Notes: generated from the sequence alone by a model not told the origin. 42,302 nucleotides of DNA from Paraphysomonas bandaiensis (GCA_965644295.1 CBFFRP010000104.1:1-42302); one strand, 5' to 3'. Positions 10,967-24,040 are shown, numbered from the stretch's first letter. A program made the numbers and translations.

Positions 10967-13134
10967 TTTTGAACCTCTGTAAACTATAAATATTAGTAAA
11001 CCAGCGGTTTGTCCTCCATGAATTTTGAAAGTGGTGATTTCAGCTTTTAATTCTAATCACAATGAGTAATCAGAATTCTCACTTGGGACAGTATGCTCCG
11101 TTAATAGTATCCGCAGTTCATTTTGTTTGTGAAAGTAATTTGAATAAGTAAGTCTTATACAGCTGTTGTTATTTCTTCATGTCTATTGTAATATAGTTGA
11201 GTATGCTACACAGCATCAATATCATTGTTGGTTGGCTGTTGGCTGTAGTTTTACTATTCTAAATGTATGAGTATTAGCAATATAATATATCAGAATTAAT
11301 GTAGCAAAACAATTTAACTAACTAGTGCTTAATTCTGATATCCTACTCTTAGTGAACATCTTATTATGAGCTATAGGCATGTTTGAGTCGGAACAAATGT
11401 GGTAAAACAATATAAATAACTGGTGCTGCCTATGTGTGTCATCATAAAGTTGCAACTACTTCCGCTCTATCACTCAAAGCAAACGCAGTGAGCACGCAGA
11501 ATGTTGACATACCTGGCATCAGCTGACATCAAGATTTTGAGTTCTTAAGTAAGTGTGAGAGCTTCCCACGGATGTGTAGGCCTTTAGTGTCAAGCGGTGC
11601 GGTGAATCAGGGGGGCGTGATATTTAATGGAGGGTCAGAGTTCTGTAGATGAGAGGATACTGTTTCGAGGGAAAGTGAGATGGTGCGAGGTGGAGGCGTA
11701 GAATCTGTATAGTCTCGGGGCGCCGCTGACTGCAGTGTATAAGTTGGACGTAAATAGAGCTGGTGGAGCTGTCTATGTAGTTGGGGTTTGCGTTGGGGGG
11801 GGGGCGTGAAAGTGTTAGAAGGGTCATTTTTCCAGCTGGGAGTCTCTGCTGAGGCACCATTGGGTCCGAAGTGGGGGGGCTAATGGGATAGGGATAGCGT
11901 AGCGTTGACTGCGATCTTGAAACATCTGCTGGCCACTGCAAATAGTGGTTGAAGTATACGCATCACCGCATTTTTGAGATTGCGTAGTCTACGCGAGGTC
12001 AGACTGCAATGCAGTGGATTTGTGTACCACAGACTACTTCGAGTTGAGTTTGAGTAACAATGCCTGTTCAGAATCTTTCAACCTGAGAGAGTGATGAGTC
12101 TCATGCTTTACTGGAAGTGATCTCTAGTACTGGGGTAAGCCAAGGCGGTAGTGTCTCGCCCCGTAAGGGTTGAAGTCTTTCTTTGTGCAACTGAAAAGAT
12201 GATTCTCGTATTTGGGTCATAAAATCGTGGGTACAGTGAATGAACATATGTTTTAGGGAATCTAGCTGGTGCATGCGATCTTGTTGGGGTCAAGAGGCCA
12301 CGTTTTGTTTTGGCTATATTTTACGACCAATATGCTGAATGAATTGTCCCGAGTTAGCGCAGCGAAGAGAAATGGTTGTTTTAGATGTGATCTGTGTCGG
12401 TCCATCTTGGAGCGATTATCTGCAAGGCGAGTTTGTGAGGGAGAATGACGCCACTATCCTACACTAGTATCGTACTATTACAATGTAAGAATATCTGATT
12501 ATATTAAATTCTTTTATAATCAGTAGTATTGAAGAGATTAGATGTGTCATGCTATGATACTATGGCAATCAAATAGTTTCTAAAAAGACGCTCACAGTGA
12601 TAGTAATGCACTGCAAGCTGCAAGTGATACTAGTAAAGTTTACTTTACACTGGCACGAACCCTGAGAAGGACGAAAGCTAAGTTGACCTTGCTCTACTCC
12701 TAAACCGCAAGCTTGCTTTTCTGCACAACGTACTTTCTTTATTAATCTCAAGATATTCATGTACCATCCGTACCAGTCACAATATAGTCATACTGGTACG
12801 AATGGTACATGAATATCTTGAGATTAATAAAGAAAGTACGTTGTGCAGAAAAAAATTTTCTTCCTTTGTAACTATACTTCTTCCGTTGCACGTATTGGGC
12901 ACTATTAACTCACTTCAATTGCACAATATATATCTTATCATACAGCAGGACTCAATAAACAGCTCTATGTATAATCATTGTCGATATATTAGGCTGCCAT
13001 TGCAATGATATTTGAAAACCACAGGGAGTTCGTATCACTGTTTGCCGGTTGAATCGCATTGCTCCCATTGAATATTCGAATCTTTATGTGCTAAGTAACA
13101 CTGAAAAATTCACTGTGTAGTAAGTTGAATTGAA
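10967..13134. other. Gene-poor region with a fold-back element
   Basis: About 2.2 kb between the second RRM gene and the DOCK gene 3' end. A G-rich run lies near 11793-11880. Minus-strand frames at 11624-11941 and 12108-12293 show no conserved motif and I do not accept them as genes. The only strong structure is the inverted repeat at 12717-12852. Confidence 0.5.
12717..12852. repeat. 61-bp inverted repeat (fold-back)
   Basis: The left arm 12717-12777 and right arm 12792-12852 are reverse complements with a single mismatch, separated by a 14-nt loop at 12778-12791. Transcription in either direction gives a long, nearly perfect hairpin. It could be a fold-back/MITE element, a small-RNA precursor or a recent inverted duplication. 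No flanking target-site duplication was seen. Confidence 0.92.
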
Positions 13135-16100
13135 TTACTTATACCATGAGATTATATATAATTCTAAAACTGAGAAATATTGCTTTGGCTATAAAACAAA
13201 GTTCGCGAGCGAGACACAACTGATATGTCACTTACATGCGGATATATAGAATCCACGAGTAAGTCATATCCCTTCTCCATTTCAACAAGCCACACGAGCT
13301 CCATCGCATTGTTTGTACTGACGCTGGTAGAGAGTGCAGGGGTAATAGACGATGTGGGGGTCCTATCATCCTCTGACAGAATAGGGCTCGAGGATTCTGC
13401 GCCAACATCATCTCGAGCATGGTATTTCTCGATGACATGCTTGCTGGAAGGTGTGTCCGATGTACCACTCGGGAACGATTGAAGAGGGGGTTTCGAATCT
13501 GGTGACGTGGTATTTGAGTCACCAGCTAGAAAAGGCGCCGTAAGCTGGCGATACTTCTCCAAGATTAGTCTCGACTTGCGCAAAAATTCCACAAGGGATG
13601 TCTGTAAAACAAATATTATCCATTTCATATTAACGGTCATACTATAAATATAATACTATTATATTAGGACCGTATATTTTCAATATTAAATTCATAATAA
13701 ACTATACGATCTCGTACCTTCAGGGATTCTCGGTGGCTATGTAGAATGGTATCGACAGGGGTGGGTACAATGCTCCCTCCAGGTAGCCGAGTGGGTGCAC
13801 TAGACAATGATATATTAGGAAGAAATACTCTCGCCACCTCCGCAGCTCCTGCGTTCACCTTGACGCAAGGTTAACATGGTACATACTACTGACAACTTGT
13901 TACCTGCGGGGCAACAGTTCCTTGGACGAGCCGCATCAAGTTGTTTATATCAGACTGGGCTTTGGAAGGTTTCTTCTTGAGTTCGTCGTTCATAGTTTGA
14001 ATCCTCTCGTTAATATCGTCTATAGCTACCTCTATAGGGGTAAGGTCGCGTACCTCTCGCTTGCAGACAACTTGGCGAGTGAGAACGTAGGGAAAAGGAC
14101 GAGGCACATGAAGAACAGTGGTCCTCTTCCACTGTAAGTCGATAGACTTCGCATGAGCCTTGCCTTCCTTAGTGAAAGGCACTGAAAATTGAAACGTGGA
14201 ATACTCATTTTCAGTCGCTAGGTTAGTGATACGTTCATTCCAATGCTCCAATCGTGCCGGGACGGATAATGTGGGATCACCTCTCTTGAAGACGGGCGTT
14301 ACACTCGTCATATATGCATAGGCTTCGACCGAGTCTTCAGGCGGAACAGGAGACGTATCGGGTAAAACAGATACAGGAACCTTCTCTCCAACAAGTAACT
14401 GAAGTTGGCACTTGATGAGTGCCTGAAACTCAGATACATGTAAGTAATTGCCATTTCGAACGATGAATTCTTTGTTGCGTAATCTTTCTGGGACACCTTG
14501 ACATCAAAGTTAATGGATCTACACATGACAAAATAAATATTTACCTTGACCAATATATAGCACCCTGAAAAACGTTCCCATCGCAAACTTCATATTTCCA
14601 ACGGATATATCACTGAACATTTTGGACAATTTTTCGTAGCAGGACGAAATGAGAGCGTTGTTGTCTGCATCACTGCGGTACATACCAATCATGGCAAGCA
14701 GGGATCGCTCAGAAAGATACAGCAAGTTGGCCTTTCGAAACATGTCCGCACTCACTGATAATGACGTGATGGTGTGTCTTCGATGTTGATTACTCGAAGC
14801 CCAAGGGGCCAGAGGGGGCTTTGCCAGGCTTGCATTCAATGCAGCCATGAAATGTGTGTAAGTGGTAGAACTAGCAGAAAAAGACGCACGTCGAACCCAC
14901 TTCAGCGGAGGCTTAGGTGCCCACATATCAGCCCAGTGGTGTTTAAGCTCTTCGCACATGACAAAGATTTCCCACCTAATCATAGCGCTCTCTGCAGGAT
15001 TTCCAAGAAGATCGTGAATTTTGGAGAGATTCTCGTATACATACATTTTCAACCGTGGCAAGTTGTATCTCCACAATACATCTGCGGCTGAAACAAACCG
15101 ATCCATCATCGAATTCACATCTACTCCGTTGAACTCCCTCGATACTAAATCATCTTTTCCGTCTCTCTTATCCAGCATGTTAGCACCTTCCCAGTCAAAG
15201 GCTACAACTCCCTGAAGATGTACGTTAATGAAATTGAAAACATGTATCAAAGAGGTCATCGAGGAAAGAAAACAGTCCAGGGATGCTCCAAAACCACGAT
15301 CAGATGACGGCGATTTAGTAAAATCCCGCATCACTGATATAGATGAAAATATTGGAAGTAAATGTGCCGTGGTCTGAATCATATTTTCATTCGATCTGTA
15401 CTTCAGTACGATGGACTCAATGACGTCCCTAAGAACTGCCAATAGCGTAGTTGCTACAGGGGTAAAATTCCCTTCCCATTGAAAGTGAGACAGCATTAAA
15501 GTGAAAATAAACCGAGTAGCCGATAATCGTAGTGCTGCAAACATAGAACAGCAGGCCAATAGTGTTGAGCGCATCCAGAACTGAAAAGAATCTCCCGCCG
15601 TTCGAATAAATGCAGGTGCACCGTATGTTTTCAACACAGCTTCTGCGGATGCATAAGTTAAGCAAATAGCAATTTCACTCTGTTTTGAATTGAGGGCATG
15701 AAGCATCACATGTAGTGTTGCTGACATAAACTCCCTGCATGAATCGTTAAACGTGTTGTCCCCGTATCGCGACGACATGGGCTGCAGTACTCGAGGGCAT
15801 TCCTCGACTACAGTGCTGAGCGTGCGTAATACGCACATCGTACTCTCATGATTCACATGTTTCGCAGCTGAAAATGAACGCATTAAACTCACCATATCCA
15901 CGCCAGTGCGATTTTTTGTGATCGTTGCTGTAGATTTTACGGACTTCTTCCAGTTCCTTTTCTCTCCCTTCTCAGCCCGTGTTCGTCGATATGGTTTTGC
16001 TGCCCTTTGGGTGACCCTGTCCTCCAACTCTTGGAGCCTTTCAGTGGTTCCTCGATAATCCTTGGATATCGAATTAGAACTCTTATTTCGCATCCCGGTG

Positions 16101-19100
16101 TTAGACGATGCTCCATCGATATCATCTACACTAACTCCTGGAGACAGCACACACTTTGCATCTCCTTTTTCGCCACCATCACTTAGTGGAAGTTCAAATG
16201 TATCCAGTATTAGGTGAAGAAGCTTAATTATGTTGAATATAGGCAACTTGTTGGACCTACTGTCACCCGCAATGCTGCTATCCGCACTAAACATTTTCTT
16301 ATACACAATTGGGTTAGTGCCACGCGGCTTAGACATTTGTCTCCATTCCTCTCTCAATAGAAATTCCGGACATTCCTGTATGATAAATAAGACCAGTGCC
16401 AGTTCTTCGCGCCTCTCCTCTGTACCCACTGACAGTTCATACAAACGATCGGCATTCTCAGCAATGCAGTGCAAAAGCGGTAAAAACATCGCAGCTATTC
16501 GATGTTTGTATTCTCCTGACTGAAAGCGCGCATCGTAGCACAGGCGTACAGCTAGTTCTCTCAACATTTTTATAGCATCTTCTTTCAAATTTTTCTCCAA
16601 TTGAGAGTAGTCGGCCATTATTTCATAAATTACAAGGTGAATGAGCCAATGGTGCGGAGGATTCTTAATTCCTCTTATACTTGACCCACTCGCACGATTA
16701 AGCAGTTCCTTTGTACTGAATATGGGATTAAAAACATATGCATCGTGAGATTCTCCAATATGGAGTGGAAAATTCATCGCAAAAAAGTGATCTGTCCGAC
16801 ATAGCTCGCGAAGAAAGTTAATGCGGGTCACAATATAGTCCGTTTGAACCTTAAGCGTAGACTCTTGGTTTTGCTTTTGCTTCTTTCTAGAAGAGAGCAT
16901 ATAAGCATATATAACCCGCGCAACCTGTAGAGGAGCGACAAGAGCATACAACTCTCTAAAAAAGTGTGATATCGCCATAGCCAGGCGCCTACATGGGAGT
17001 AAACTCCTTTTTCGAGTATGAACCTCCCTCCCCAAAGCTTCCATCAGCAACTCTAATTCAGTCACAAACTCTTCATCCATAATCACAGGAGCGTTCTTGT
17101 GCTCTCTTACAATTCTAAGTGATATACTCTTCACAATCAACCCCAACAAGATTGGACCGTGCTTTGTGGCCAGTGAACGAATTTGGGCTTCTGACCCCTT
17201 GAACTCGCAAAACATTGCGTCGTCTAATGAGAAAGGGTATGGGTCTGTGCGTACCCATTCACTGTTGTCTTCGTCTTGATTATCATCACCAGTTTCGTCC
17301 TCCTCACCTTCTTCCTCAGCAATGGCAACCTCCGCATGGATATGAGTGGTGGTGTCGTCATACAATCGCAAAAGTGCACACCACTGGTGAACGAGAACCT
17401 CATACATCCACGGCCACCATTGCATTGAGGGTGACTTTTTCTCCTCTGTTGAGGCCTCGCTGAGAACCTCTATCAATTGCAATCGTCGAACAATAAAACC
17501 ATCTACATGACTGTATCGTGGTAGCTGCGGAGTTACAACAACTGGTTCCTTTAAAGGGTTCACCTTGCTTGACTGCGTCATACCTCGTCCATTCATTTCG
17601 ATGATCTGGAGAACAGATTTGTCATTCGTGTACCCTCTCCACCATCTTTCCCCGCCGCTTTCGGACTGTAACCTTCCGCTGAGAATTTCATTAGTTGCTT
17701 TTCCGACAGCACTCAGAAGTGCCCCTTGATAAATGACAAGTACCGCCTGGTCGATAGCATGCTCGACCATGTTATCAATGAGTTCTTCCTCAGATACAAC
17801 CGCAGTCGCTTGTCGGCGCACCAGGTCTATTACCTTTGATTTCTTGGACAAGGACTTCCGCTGGTCACTTGAATTAGCTCCTCGAGTGGGTAAACACACC
17901 TCCTCGTCAAACACATATTCCACGTATGACCGTAAAAACTCGGCATCAGTCGCCTCATCTTCACTACTCTCAACGACATTTGGGGCGACAAATTCAAAAA
18001 CATGAAGCATAGCAAGAAATGAAACACAACGGAGGTTTGAGTGACAGTAAGGGTTTACGAATCGAGGGTGGCAAACGCAGGTACCCCCACACATGGTGCG
18101 CGTTAGGTGGCGCATTATGCCAGGAAAATGACGACATATCTCTACACGCAAGGATGCATCACTCCTACCTGATGACGTTACAAGGGAAGATTCACTTGCA
18201 TCACTACGTCTACCAGACGACCTCGAGGGACAATCAAGGAGAAACATCATGCTATCCGCCATCTCCGCTTCCGTATTATCCGCACCGCCTCCCGTAGAAG
18301 TGGAATTGGACACCTGGCGCACAGCGGCCGCGATAATGTTAGACAATTGCGTACCCCGAGTAGGTGTACGCGGTTTTAAAGACTGCAATTGCTGTTGAGT
18401 AAGAGAAGGCAACGCGCCAAGTCGAGGTGGGTGAGTGGCAAGAAATCTCTGCAGTTCACTGTGACTCGACATGAAAGAAGAGAAAGCCCGCGTACGAAGA
18501 GTTATCGTAGGTCCAAGGGAAGATTTCCCCCCTCCTAAAGTACCACTCCTACGATGCCCTCCTTGTGATGATTGTGGGCGGGAAGATGAGGCAATACTGG
18601 AGGGCGTGAATGAAACGCCGCTCGAAAGAGATTGTGTTGATTGAACAGACAGAGGTCGAGTTTCTATTGACAACCGGTCGTCAGCTTCCCCCCCCGCTGT
18701 ATCGTCGTGAACAGGGATGACATACTCTCCATCAGGAAGCATACACCCCTGTTCCGATAGAAGCGGAAGATAGCAGTGCCCGATCAAAGAACACACTTCA
18801 CCAGAATCCTCCCCCTTTTTCGCGAAAAAACCACCGATGGACCCCCTGTGTTCGGTTTTCTTTCCTTTCACATGCACATGATATATGTGGAACAAAAGGA
18901 AATGGTTCTTCGTAAGTGGTAATGGTAGTCGGATCTTAATCTCGTCGTTCAGCTCAGGTGATGCCTTATGGTATGACACCCTCGTGCATGCCGACTGACA
19001 GTACATATACCCGGGCACATTGCTATAAATGTTGTTGAGCACGGTGTAGCTTCGTTTGGAAGGTACAAATTCAGTTTCCAGGAACTCAATTAGCTGTACC

Positions 19101-20712
19101 TCTAGACAAAGATTGCGCTCAGTCCTACGGATACAATAGGTGACACAACGGTAAAATTGTGATGCTCATTATATACGCCCACGCACCTTCGCTGAAAGTT
19201 CTCAAATGCGGTAGGATATAAGAATATGGTGTGATCAAGAGTGGACCTTATGCCGCGCAGTGCGTTGTCGGACAGCATCGACTTGGTGGGGGGTAAAGGG
19301 AGCATACACCGCACCGCCAACTTCCCCCCTGCATGGTCGAACCATTTCGTGTCCTCTGCCTCAGCCTCGGAGTGGTACTGTGAAGGCAGGAAAAACAACA
19401 AGTCGCTATCAGCCACTGTGTCATCAGATCGCGGAAACAGGCCTTCTGGGGGTGATACCTTTTCCTAGTACACAAGGGTCAGTGTATACTAACAGAACAA
19501 CAGGCGACATCAACAATATTACTAACCAGTGAATCTGACCCTAAGCAGTACATTGAAATCCCAATATCCAGCTCCGTGATGTCTAGTCGAATCTGCTGGC
19601 TGGATCCCTCCGGAGGAAACATGTCCTGAATATGCTGCGGCGGTAAAGTATCAGGGCTACTATTCATTGAGGTAATCAAAATCACAGTATACCTGCTTTA
19701 ATCCAGCTTCATTCTGGCAATTTTTCAAAGCAAATACTGACAAAATACTGGCACCGGGAGTGACGACGTTCTGGTAGACCTGTCCATCGGGGTTGAAGAC
19801 CTTAACGACACTAATCCCTAGGGGCTGGCGGTACTTTCTCAGTCTCCTGCACGTATCCGTAATACTGAATGACTGATCAGTGGCAAATAGAGATTTCTTA
19901 TCCGGGTGTATGTATGGGAGTAGAGCTTTATCCGGCTCTCCTGTGAGGACCTTCGACAGTTCAATAACCAGGTATATATCAGTTGCCAACAACTCCGTGG
20001 GAAATGAAAAGAGACACTTCGATGTCTCATGAATAGGATTAATATGTAGCGGATCCGCCTCCGAACGAATGATTCCTTCTTCATCAAGAAAATGAGCTCG
20101 GTATACACTTTTGAATCGTGATCTCATAGATTGTGGGGTTGCATCGAAATTAAAGGTCTCAGTAATCTTCGTGAGCTCTCCATCACGGGAACTCATGCTA
20201 TAAAGACAAGCGGTACCAAATATGGGCTCCATTATGTGGTGCTTACCATAGCGGATTTTTTCTTTAGGTCCAATGCTCACGAGGAGCTTTGTATACCCGT
20301 ATGCACAATTATCAACTAAGTGTTTGTTGCCCACAGGCACACGACGGAAGGTGGACTGCTGAGGGCTACTGTGAGGGTGGTAATTTTGAAGAAATCTGGA
20401 CTGGTCATACAATCCACCTTTCGTTAACTGTGGAAACTCTTCAAATGTATCTGTTTCCTCCACTTCAGGAAATCGTAAATGTGCTGCATTGTTAGCATGA
20501 TAGTCAATCGTATCCAGCACCGGGGGCATAGACGGGGCCACTGACACTGTGTGATAGTTCCTGGAAAACTCCTCCAGACTAGTCTGAACATAATAAGAGG
20601 GTGCATGGTCGGAGCCTATGTTGCCGACATAGTTCGATACACGCTCCACCGTATCCACCTGCAGCTGCCTCTCCATGGCCTGGATCTCTGGTTTATCTAT
20701 AGCATATGACAT
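13135..20712 (-). CDS. DOCK-family guanine nucleotide exchange factor (DHR-1/DHR-2), 8 exons
   Basis: Exons 20712-19693, 19634-19527, 19464-19187, 19124-14545, 14496-13904, 13858-13718, 13601-13236 and 13188-13135 join in frame to 2,379 residues. A DHR-1 (C2-like, lipid-binding) region lies around residues 400-560, with RNLCLEVQLIEF-type strands. The C-terminal DHR-2 region carries GQGVPERLRNKEFIVRNGNYLH, TPIEVAIDDINERIQTM, LMRLVQGTVAPQVNAG and a following helical segment. DHR-2 domains exchange GDP for GTP on Rac/Cdc42-type GTPases and so control actin and membrane dynamics. The PIEVAIDDI wording is nearer DOCK-C/D (zizimin-like) than DOCK-A/B. Exon 4 is 4,580 bp without an intron, although other introns here are 45-116 bp. 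The last junction (47-bp intron) is inferred from a strong donor at 13235; reading through instead would stop at 13164. Confidence 0.92.
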
Positions 20713-20791
20713 GGTGCCCGAACTAGCTAAGTGATTGAGCAATCTAAAGCATCAACAACCACAACACAGGGGGTGATAGAAACGAACACTA

Positions 20792-20844
20792 TTAATTAAA
20801 CTATTTCACAACACTCCCCACTCCATTGTGAAATAGTTAATTAA
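20792..20844. repeat. Short inverted repeat in the DOCK promoter
   Basis: Arms of about 20 nt (TTAATTAAACTATTTCACAA and its reverse complement with a one-base gap) at 20792-20811 and 20826-20844 flank a C-rich 14-nt loop. It lies 80 bp upstream of the DOCK ATG and may be a palindromic protein-binding site or a cruciform. Confidence 0.75.
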
Positions 20845-20883
20845 CAGTATCTAACCACACTACACATCCCACGTATGTGTCCA

Positions 20884-21352
20884 TATACATACATACATAC
20901 ATACATACATACATACATACATACATACATACATACATACATACATACATACATACATACATACATACATACATACATACATACATACATACATACATAC
21001 ATACATACATACATACATACATACATACATACATACATACATACATACATACATACATACATACATACATACATACATACATACATACATACATACATAC
21101 ATACATACATACATACATACATACATACATACATACATACATACATACATACATACATACATACATACATACATACATACATACATACATACATACATAC
21201 ATACATACACATACATACATACATACATACATGCATAGATACATACATACATACATACATACATACATACATACATACATACATACATACATACATACAT
21301 ACATACATACATACATACATACATACATACATACATACATACATACATACAT
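20884..21352. repeat. (CATA)n microsatellite, about 470 bp
   Basis: About 117 nearly perfect copies of the tetranucleotide, with interruptions near 21207 (ACAC) and 21230 (CATGCATAGATA). It fills most of the intergenic space between the divergent DOCK and DPH4 genes and ends about 90 bp before the DPH4 ATG. Long Tyr-Met-Cys-Val and Tyr-Ile-His-Thr frames through it are artefacts. Confidence 0.98.
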
Positions 21353-21442
21353 TTACAGAACTGTTGGCAGAGGTTGAAGCAAAGGAGCAGTCCAAGCAAG
21401 AGGAAAACGCTGTGACAGCGTCGCCTATTTGTATCTCCAGCG

Positions 21443-21881
21443 ATGGAACCCTATCGTGTACTTCAAGTAAATGAGTATGATTCGTATGATACCATCAAGT
21501 CTTCGTTTCAGAATTTAGCCCGTCAGTATCACCCTGATAAAACAGGAAATTCAGAGTCTTTGCGATTCGTTGAAATTCAAGATGCATGGAATGCCATAAA
21601 GGAGAGAGTAGAAAACAAAACTCATGGCAAGGGAGTATCTTCTGAAATAGTTTTACTTACAGATTTGGAACGTTCGCCTTGTGGGGAGTTTTATATTCGT
21701 ACCTGTCGATGTGGCAGTGTGTATGAGGTATGAGCAATGGATGTGTTTCTATTGTCATGTATAATTCTATGTGGTAAAGGTGTACATCGAGGACTTGGAT
21801 GCGGGTTATAACACATTTCAATGCACTGGATGTTCTCTCCACATTACTGTAGATGAAGGCTCCACTAGAAAGGAATCTTGA
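21443..21881 (+). CDS. DPH4/DNAJC24-like J-protein with CSL zinc finger
   Basis: Exons 21443-21727 and 21780-21881 (TGA), with a 52-bp intron in phase 0, give 128 residues. The N-terminal J domain has the HPD signature in YHPDKTG. The C-terminal CSL zinc finger reads CRCGSVYE, then CTGCSLHITV after the intron, providing four zinc-binding cysteines. This combination is DPH4, a cofactor of the diphthamide pathway that modifies elongation factor 2; its iron/zinc-binding finger supports the Dph1-Dph2 step and the J domain engages Hsp70. Slightly shorter than human DNAJC24 (about 149). The start is the first ATG after the microsatellite. Confidence 0.93.
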
Positions 21882-22450
21882 CTTCTGATAAATAGTGATA
21901 CCAGAACACCATTGCTAAATAATTCCTACCTCTGTTTATCTTAAATATCATATTGTATATAATCTATCATTTGCTTAAGAATTCCTATTTTATATTCTTT
22001 TTCTGTTCATAATAACCCTAATGCCATCAGTGCTCTTGTGGTAATATATTTGTCCCTACTTCATTTATCCGACGCTCCAACTAAACCAAAAGTGACATTT
22101 GTTCCTGCTAAATTTCTTTTACGTCCATATTAAATTAGAAATGGCATCTGAGCCTACTAATTTTTTCAGTCATTCCTAATAAGATAAAAATTTTATTCGA
22201 TTCTACTAATTCCATAAAGAATTGATGTTAGTAATAGTAAAGTAATGTTGTGATTATTAGAACGTAAGTGAGAAATATGAATAACAATACAAAACATAAC
22301 TATCATGCACAACGGAATAGTTAGAAGTGTAACTTATAATGACGATCATGTATCTTCAACCGATACTCTCTCTAATTCAGTTCATGATATATTGCATTGA
22401 ACATTATAACTCACAGAGGATACTATCTTATATTAAGCTGAATCCTAATA
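21882..22450 (-). other. AT-rich segment, probable copia 3' LTR (boundaries uncertain)
   Basis: On the minus strand, a purine tract (TTGAGGGGGCG, 22463-22451) of the kind that precedes a copia 3' LTR is followed by TATTAGGATTC, which would be an LTR start with TG mutated to TA. The LTR should run leftward from 22450. I cannot find its far end, a terminal CA with a target duplication, or a second LTR copy in the window. Confidence 0.4.
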
Positions 22451-23815
22451 CGCCCCCTCAATGAAATAATCAGTAAACCGTAGGTAATAAAGGGGATATG
22501 AAACTTATACACACTGAGAGTAAAAACCAGAGCAGCAGTCACTAGTCAATAATAAGCGAACTGCAGAGATGCTGTATTGTGAGTCCATCATCATGTATTG
22601 AAAAAAATGTAAGAACTCCGTGTAACTCAAACTAGCCACCTAGATCGCTTGTGGCTTGGTAATTGTAATTTGGGTGTCTCTAAGGTTGTTGATCGCTTTC
22701 TGTTGTTGCTGGATGGGATGTCGAACCCAGCTCCCCCCATCAATGTAGTTCGCAATGTGAGGAAGTTAGTTACTCTTAGTGATTTCGCAAGAAGATCGGC
22801 TAACATTGACTTGGTGGGTAAATGATCAACAGTCAATAGGTTCTCGGCAATATGTTCTCGAATGAAGTGCTATCGAATCGCGATATGTTTTGTGCGTCGA
22901 TGATGAGTAGGATTGTAACATAATTAGACTGCACCTTTATTATCGCACCAAATAGTTGTTGAGAATGGAAGTTTGAAACCAATTTCTGATAATAAAGAGC
23001 GTAGCCATAATGCTTCCTGAGTTGCTGACGATAAAGCCATATATTCAGCTTCAGTAGATGACAATGTCACTGTTGTCTGTAATCGAGATTGCCATGATAT
23101 AAAACAATTACCTATGAAGAATGCAAAAGCTGAAGTGGACCGTCGAGTGAGGTGACATCGCGCCCAATCGCTATCGCAGTATCCTGACAATGTTATGTGG
23201 GATCCAGAATATATCAATCCTTCCTTGTTTTTAGCAGTGCCAGAAAACCTGGCAAGAGTATTGACTGCGTAGGCGATGTCCGGTCGAGTACATACAGCGA
23301 AATACATCAGGGATCCAATGAGCTCCTTCTATGGAAAGTTTTGAACATATCATTGATTTGAGTCCGAAAAATGATTGAATTCATGTAAATCATAATTTGA
23401 ACAACATTGGTGTAGACATTGGTTTATACAGTTAGGCACATTGAATTTGCCTACTATTTTGGTGACATATTGTTCCTGACTTTTAGAGTCGTGATATTTT
23501 TATCGAAGTCTTGGTGAATGGGAATACCTAAGCAATAATAATCTAAGAGTCCGAGATCCGTAATTTCGAACTTTTTGGGTAGAAGTGATCTTTGAATTGT
23601 TGGATATCAGTGTCAGATGCAGATGCAGTGATGATATCGTCAATATACATAGAAATTAGCATAATCCTGCCATTGATCTGTGTTTTAAATATACATGGAT
23701 CAGATATTAGTCTGGTGAAACCCATGTCTAACATGAAAATAGTACAACACTTGTACCAATTTAAACCTGCTTGTTTCAAACTTCAAACCACAATCAGAGG
23801 TTTCACTAGTTAGTA
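22451..23815 (-). pseudogene. Degenerate Ty1/copia pol fragment (RT C-terminus and RNase H)
   Basis: Minus-strand remains in element order: a reverse-transcriptase segment at 23779-23543 (LKQAG-like start, DPCIF, and the catalytic YIDDI box), a frameshifted stretch with LGIPIHQ, then IGSLMYFAVCTRPDIAYAVN and an RNase H domain at 23307-22924 (CDSDWARCHLTRRSTSA, TVTLSSTEAEYMALS, WCDNKGA), and the copia C-terminal segment with KSMLADLLAKSL at 22836-22627. A stop interrupts the frame just before IGSLMY. About 20 residues are missing between LARFS and GTAKNKEGL, where the family has the KHW...LRYLKGT segment. Gag, protease, integrase and the 5' LTR are absent, so it is a dead 5'-truncated element. 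Confidence 0.9.
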
Positions 23816-23874
23816 AATGGTAGATGCTTATCTAGCTATTAGACTATTTTGTTCATTTATCTACTAAACTGATA

Positions 23875-23918
23875 CTGACTCTTGAACGCCTACTGCTATA
23901 AATAGACATTCACGACTA
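23875..23918 (+). repeat. Fragment of the dispersed repeat 3' end (copy C)
   Basis: CTGACTCTTGAACGCCTACT and the following CATTCACGAC match the distal part of the repeat at 30826-30872, and more weakly 6575-6600. Only this 3' piece is present, next to the copia remnant. Confidence 0.6.
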
Positions 23919-24040
23919 TGTATGTGCATTATTTAAGCTTGCTTGGGCAAGAAACTAAAATTAAGTTTTTTTCAAGCTTGTTTACTTTTCAGTATGTGGT
24001 TTAAAAGTTCTATTCTTACGTTATTGCTTTGATGAAGTTA

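Noticed and set aside
11624-12293. Minus-strand frames of 105 and 61 codons
   Set aside because: Low-complexity, no conserved motif, no splice pattern linking them.
14774-18297. Plus-strand frames inside the DOCK gene
   Set aside because: Shadows of the long minus-strand coding exon; none shows a conserved motif.
20837-21474. Long repetitive frames on both strands (YMCV and YIHT repeats)
   Set aside because: Produced entirely by the CATA tetranucleotide array; no independent coding signal.
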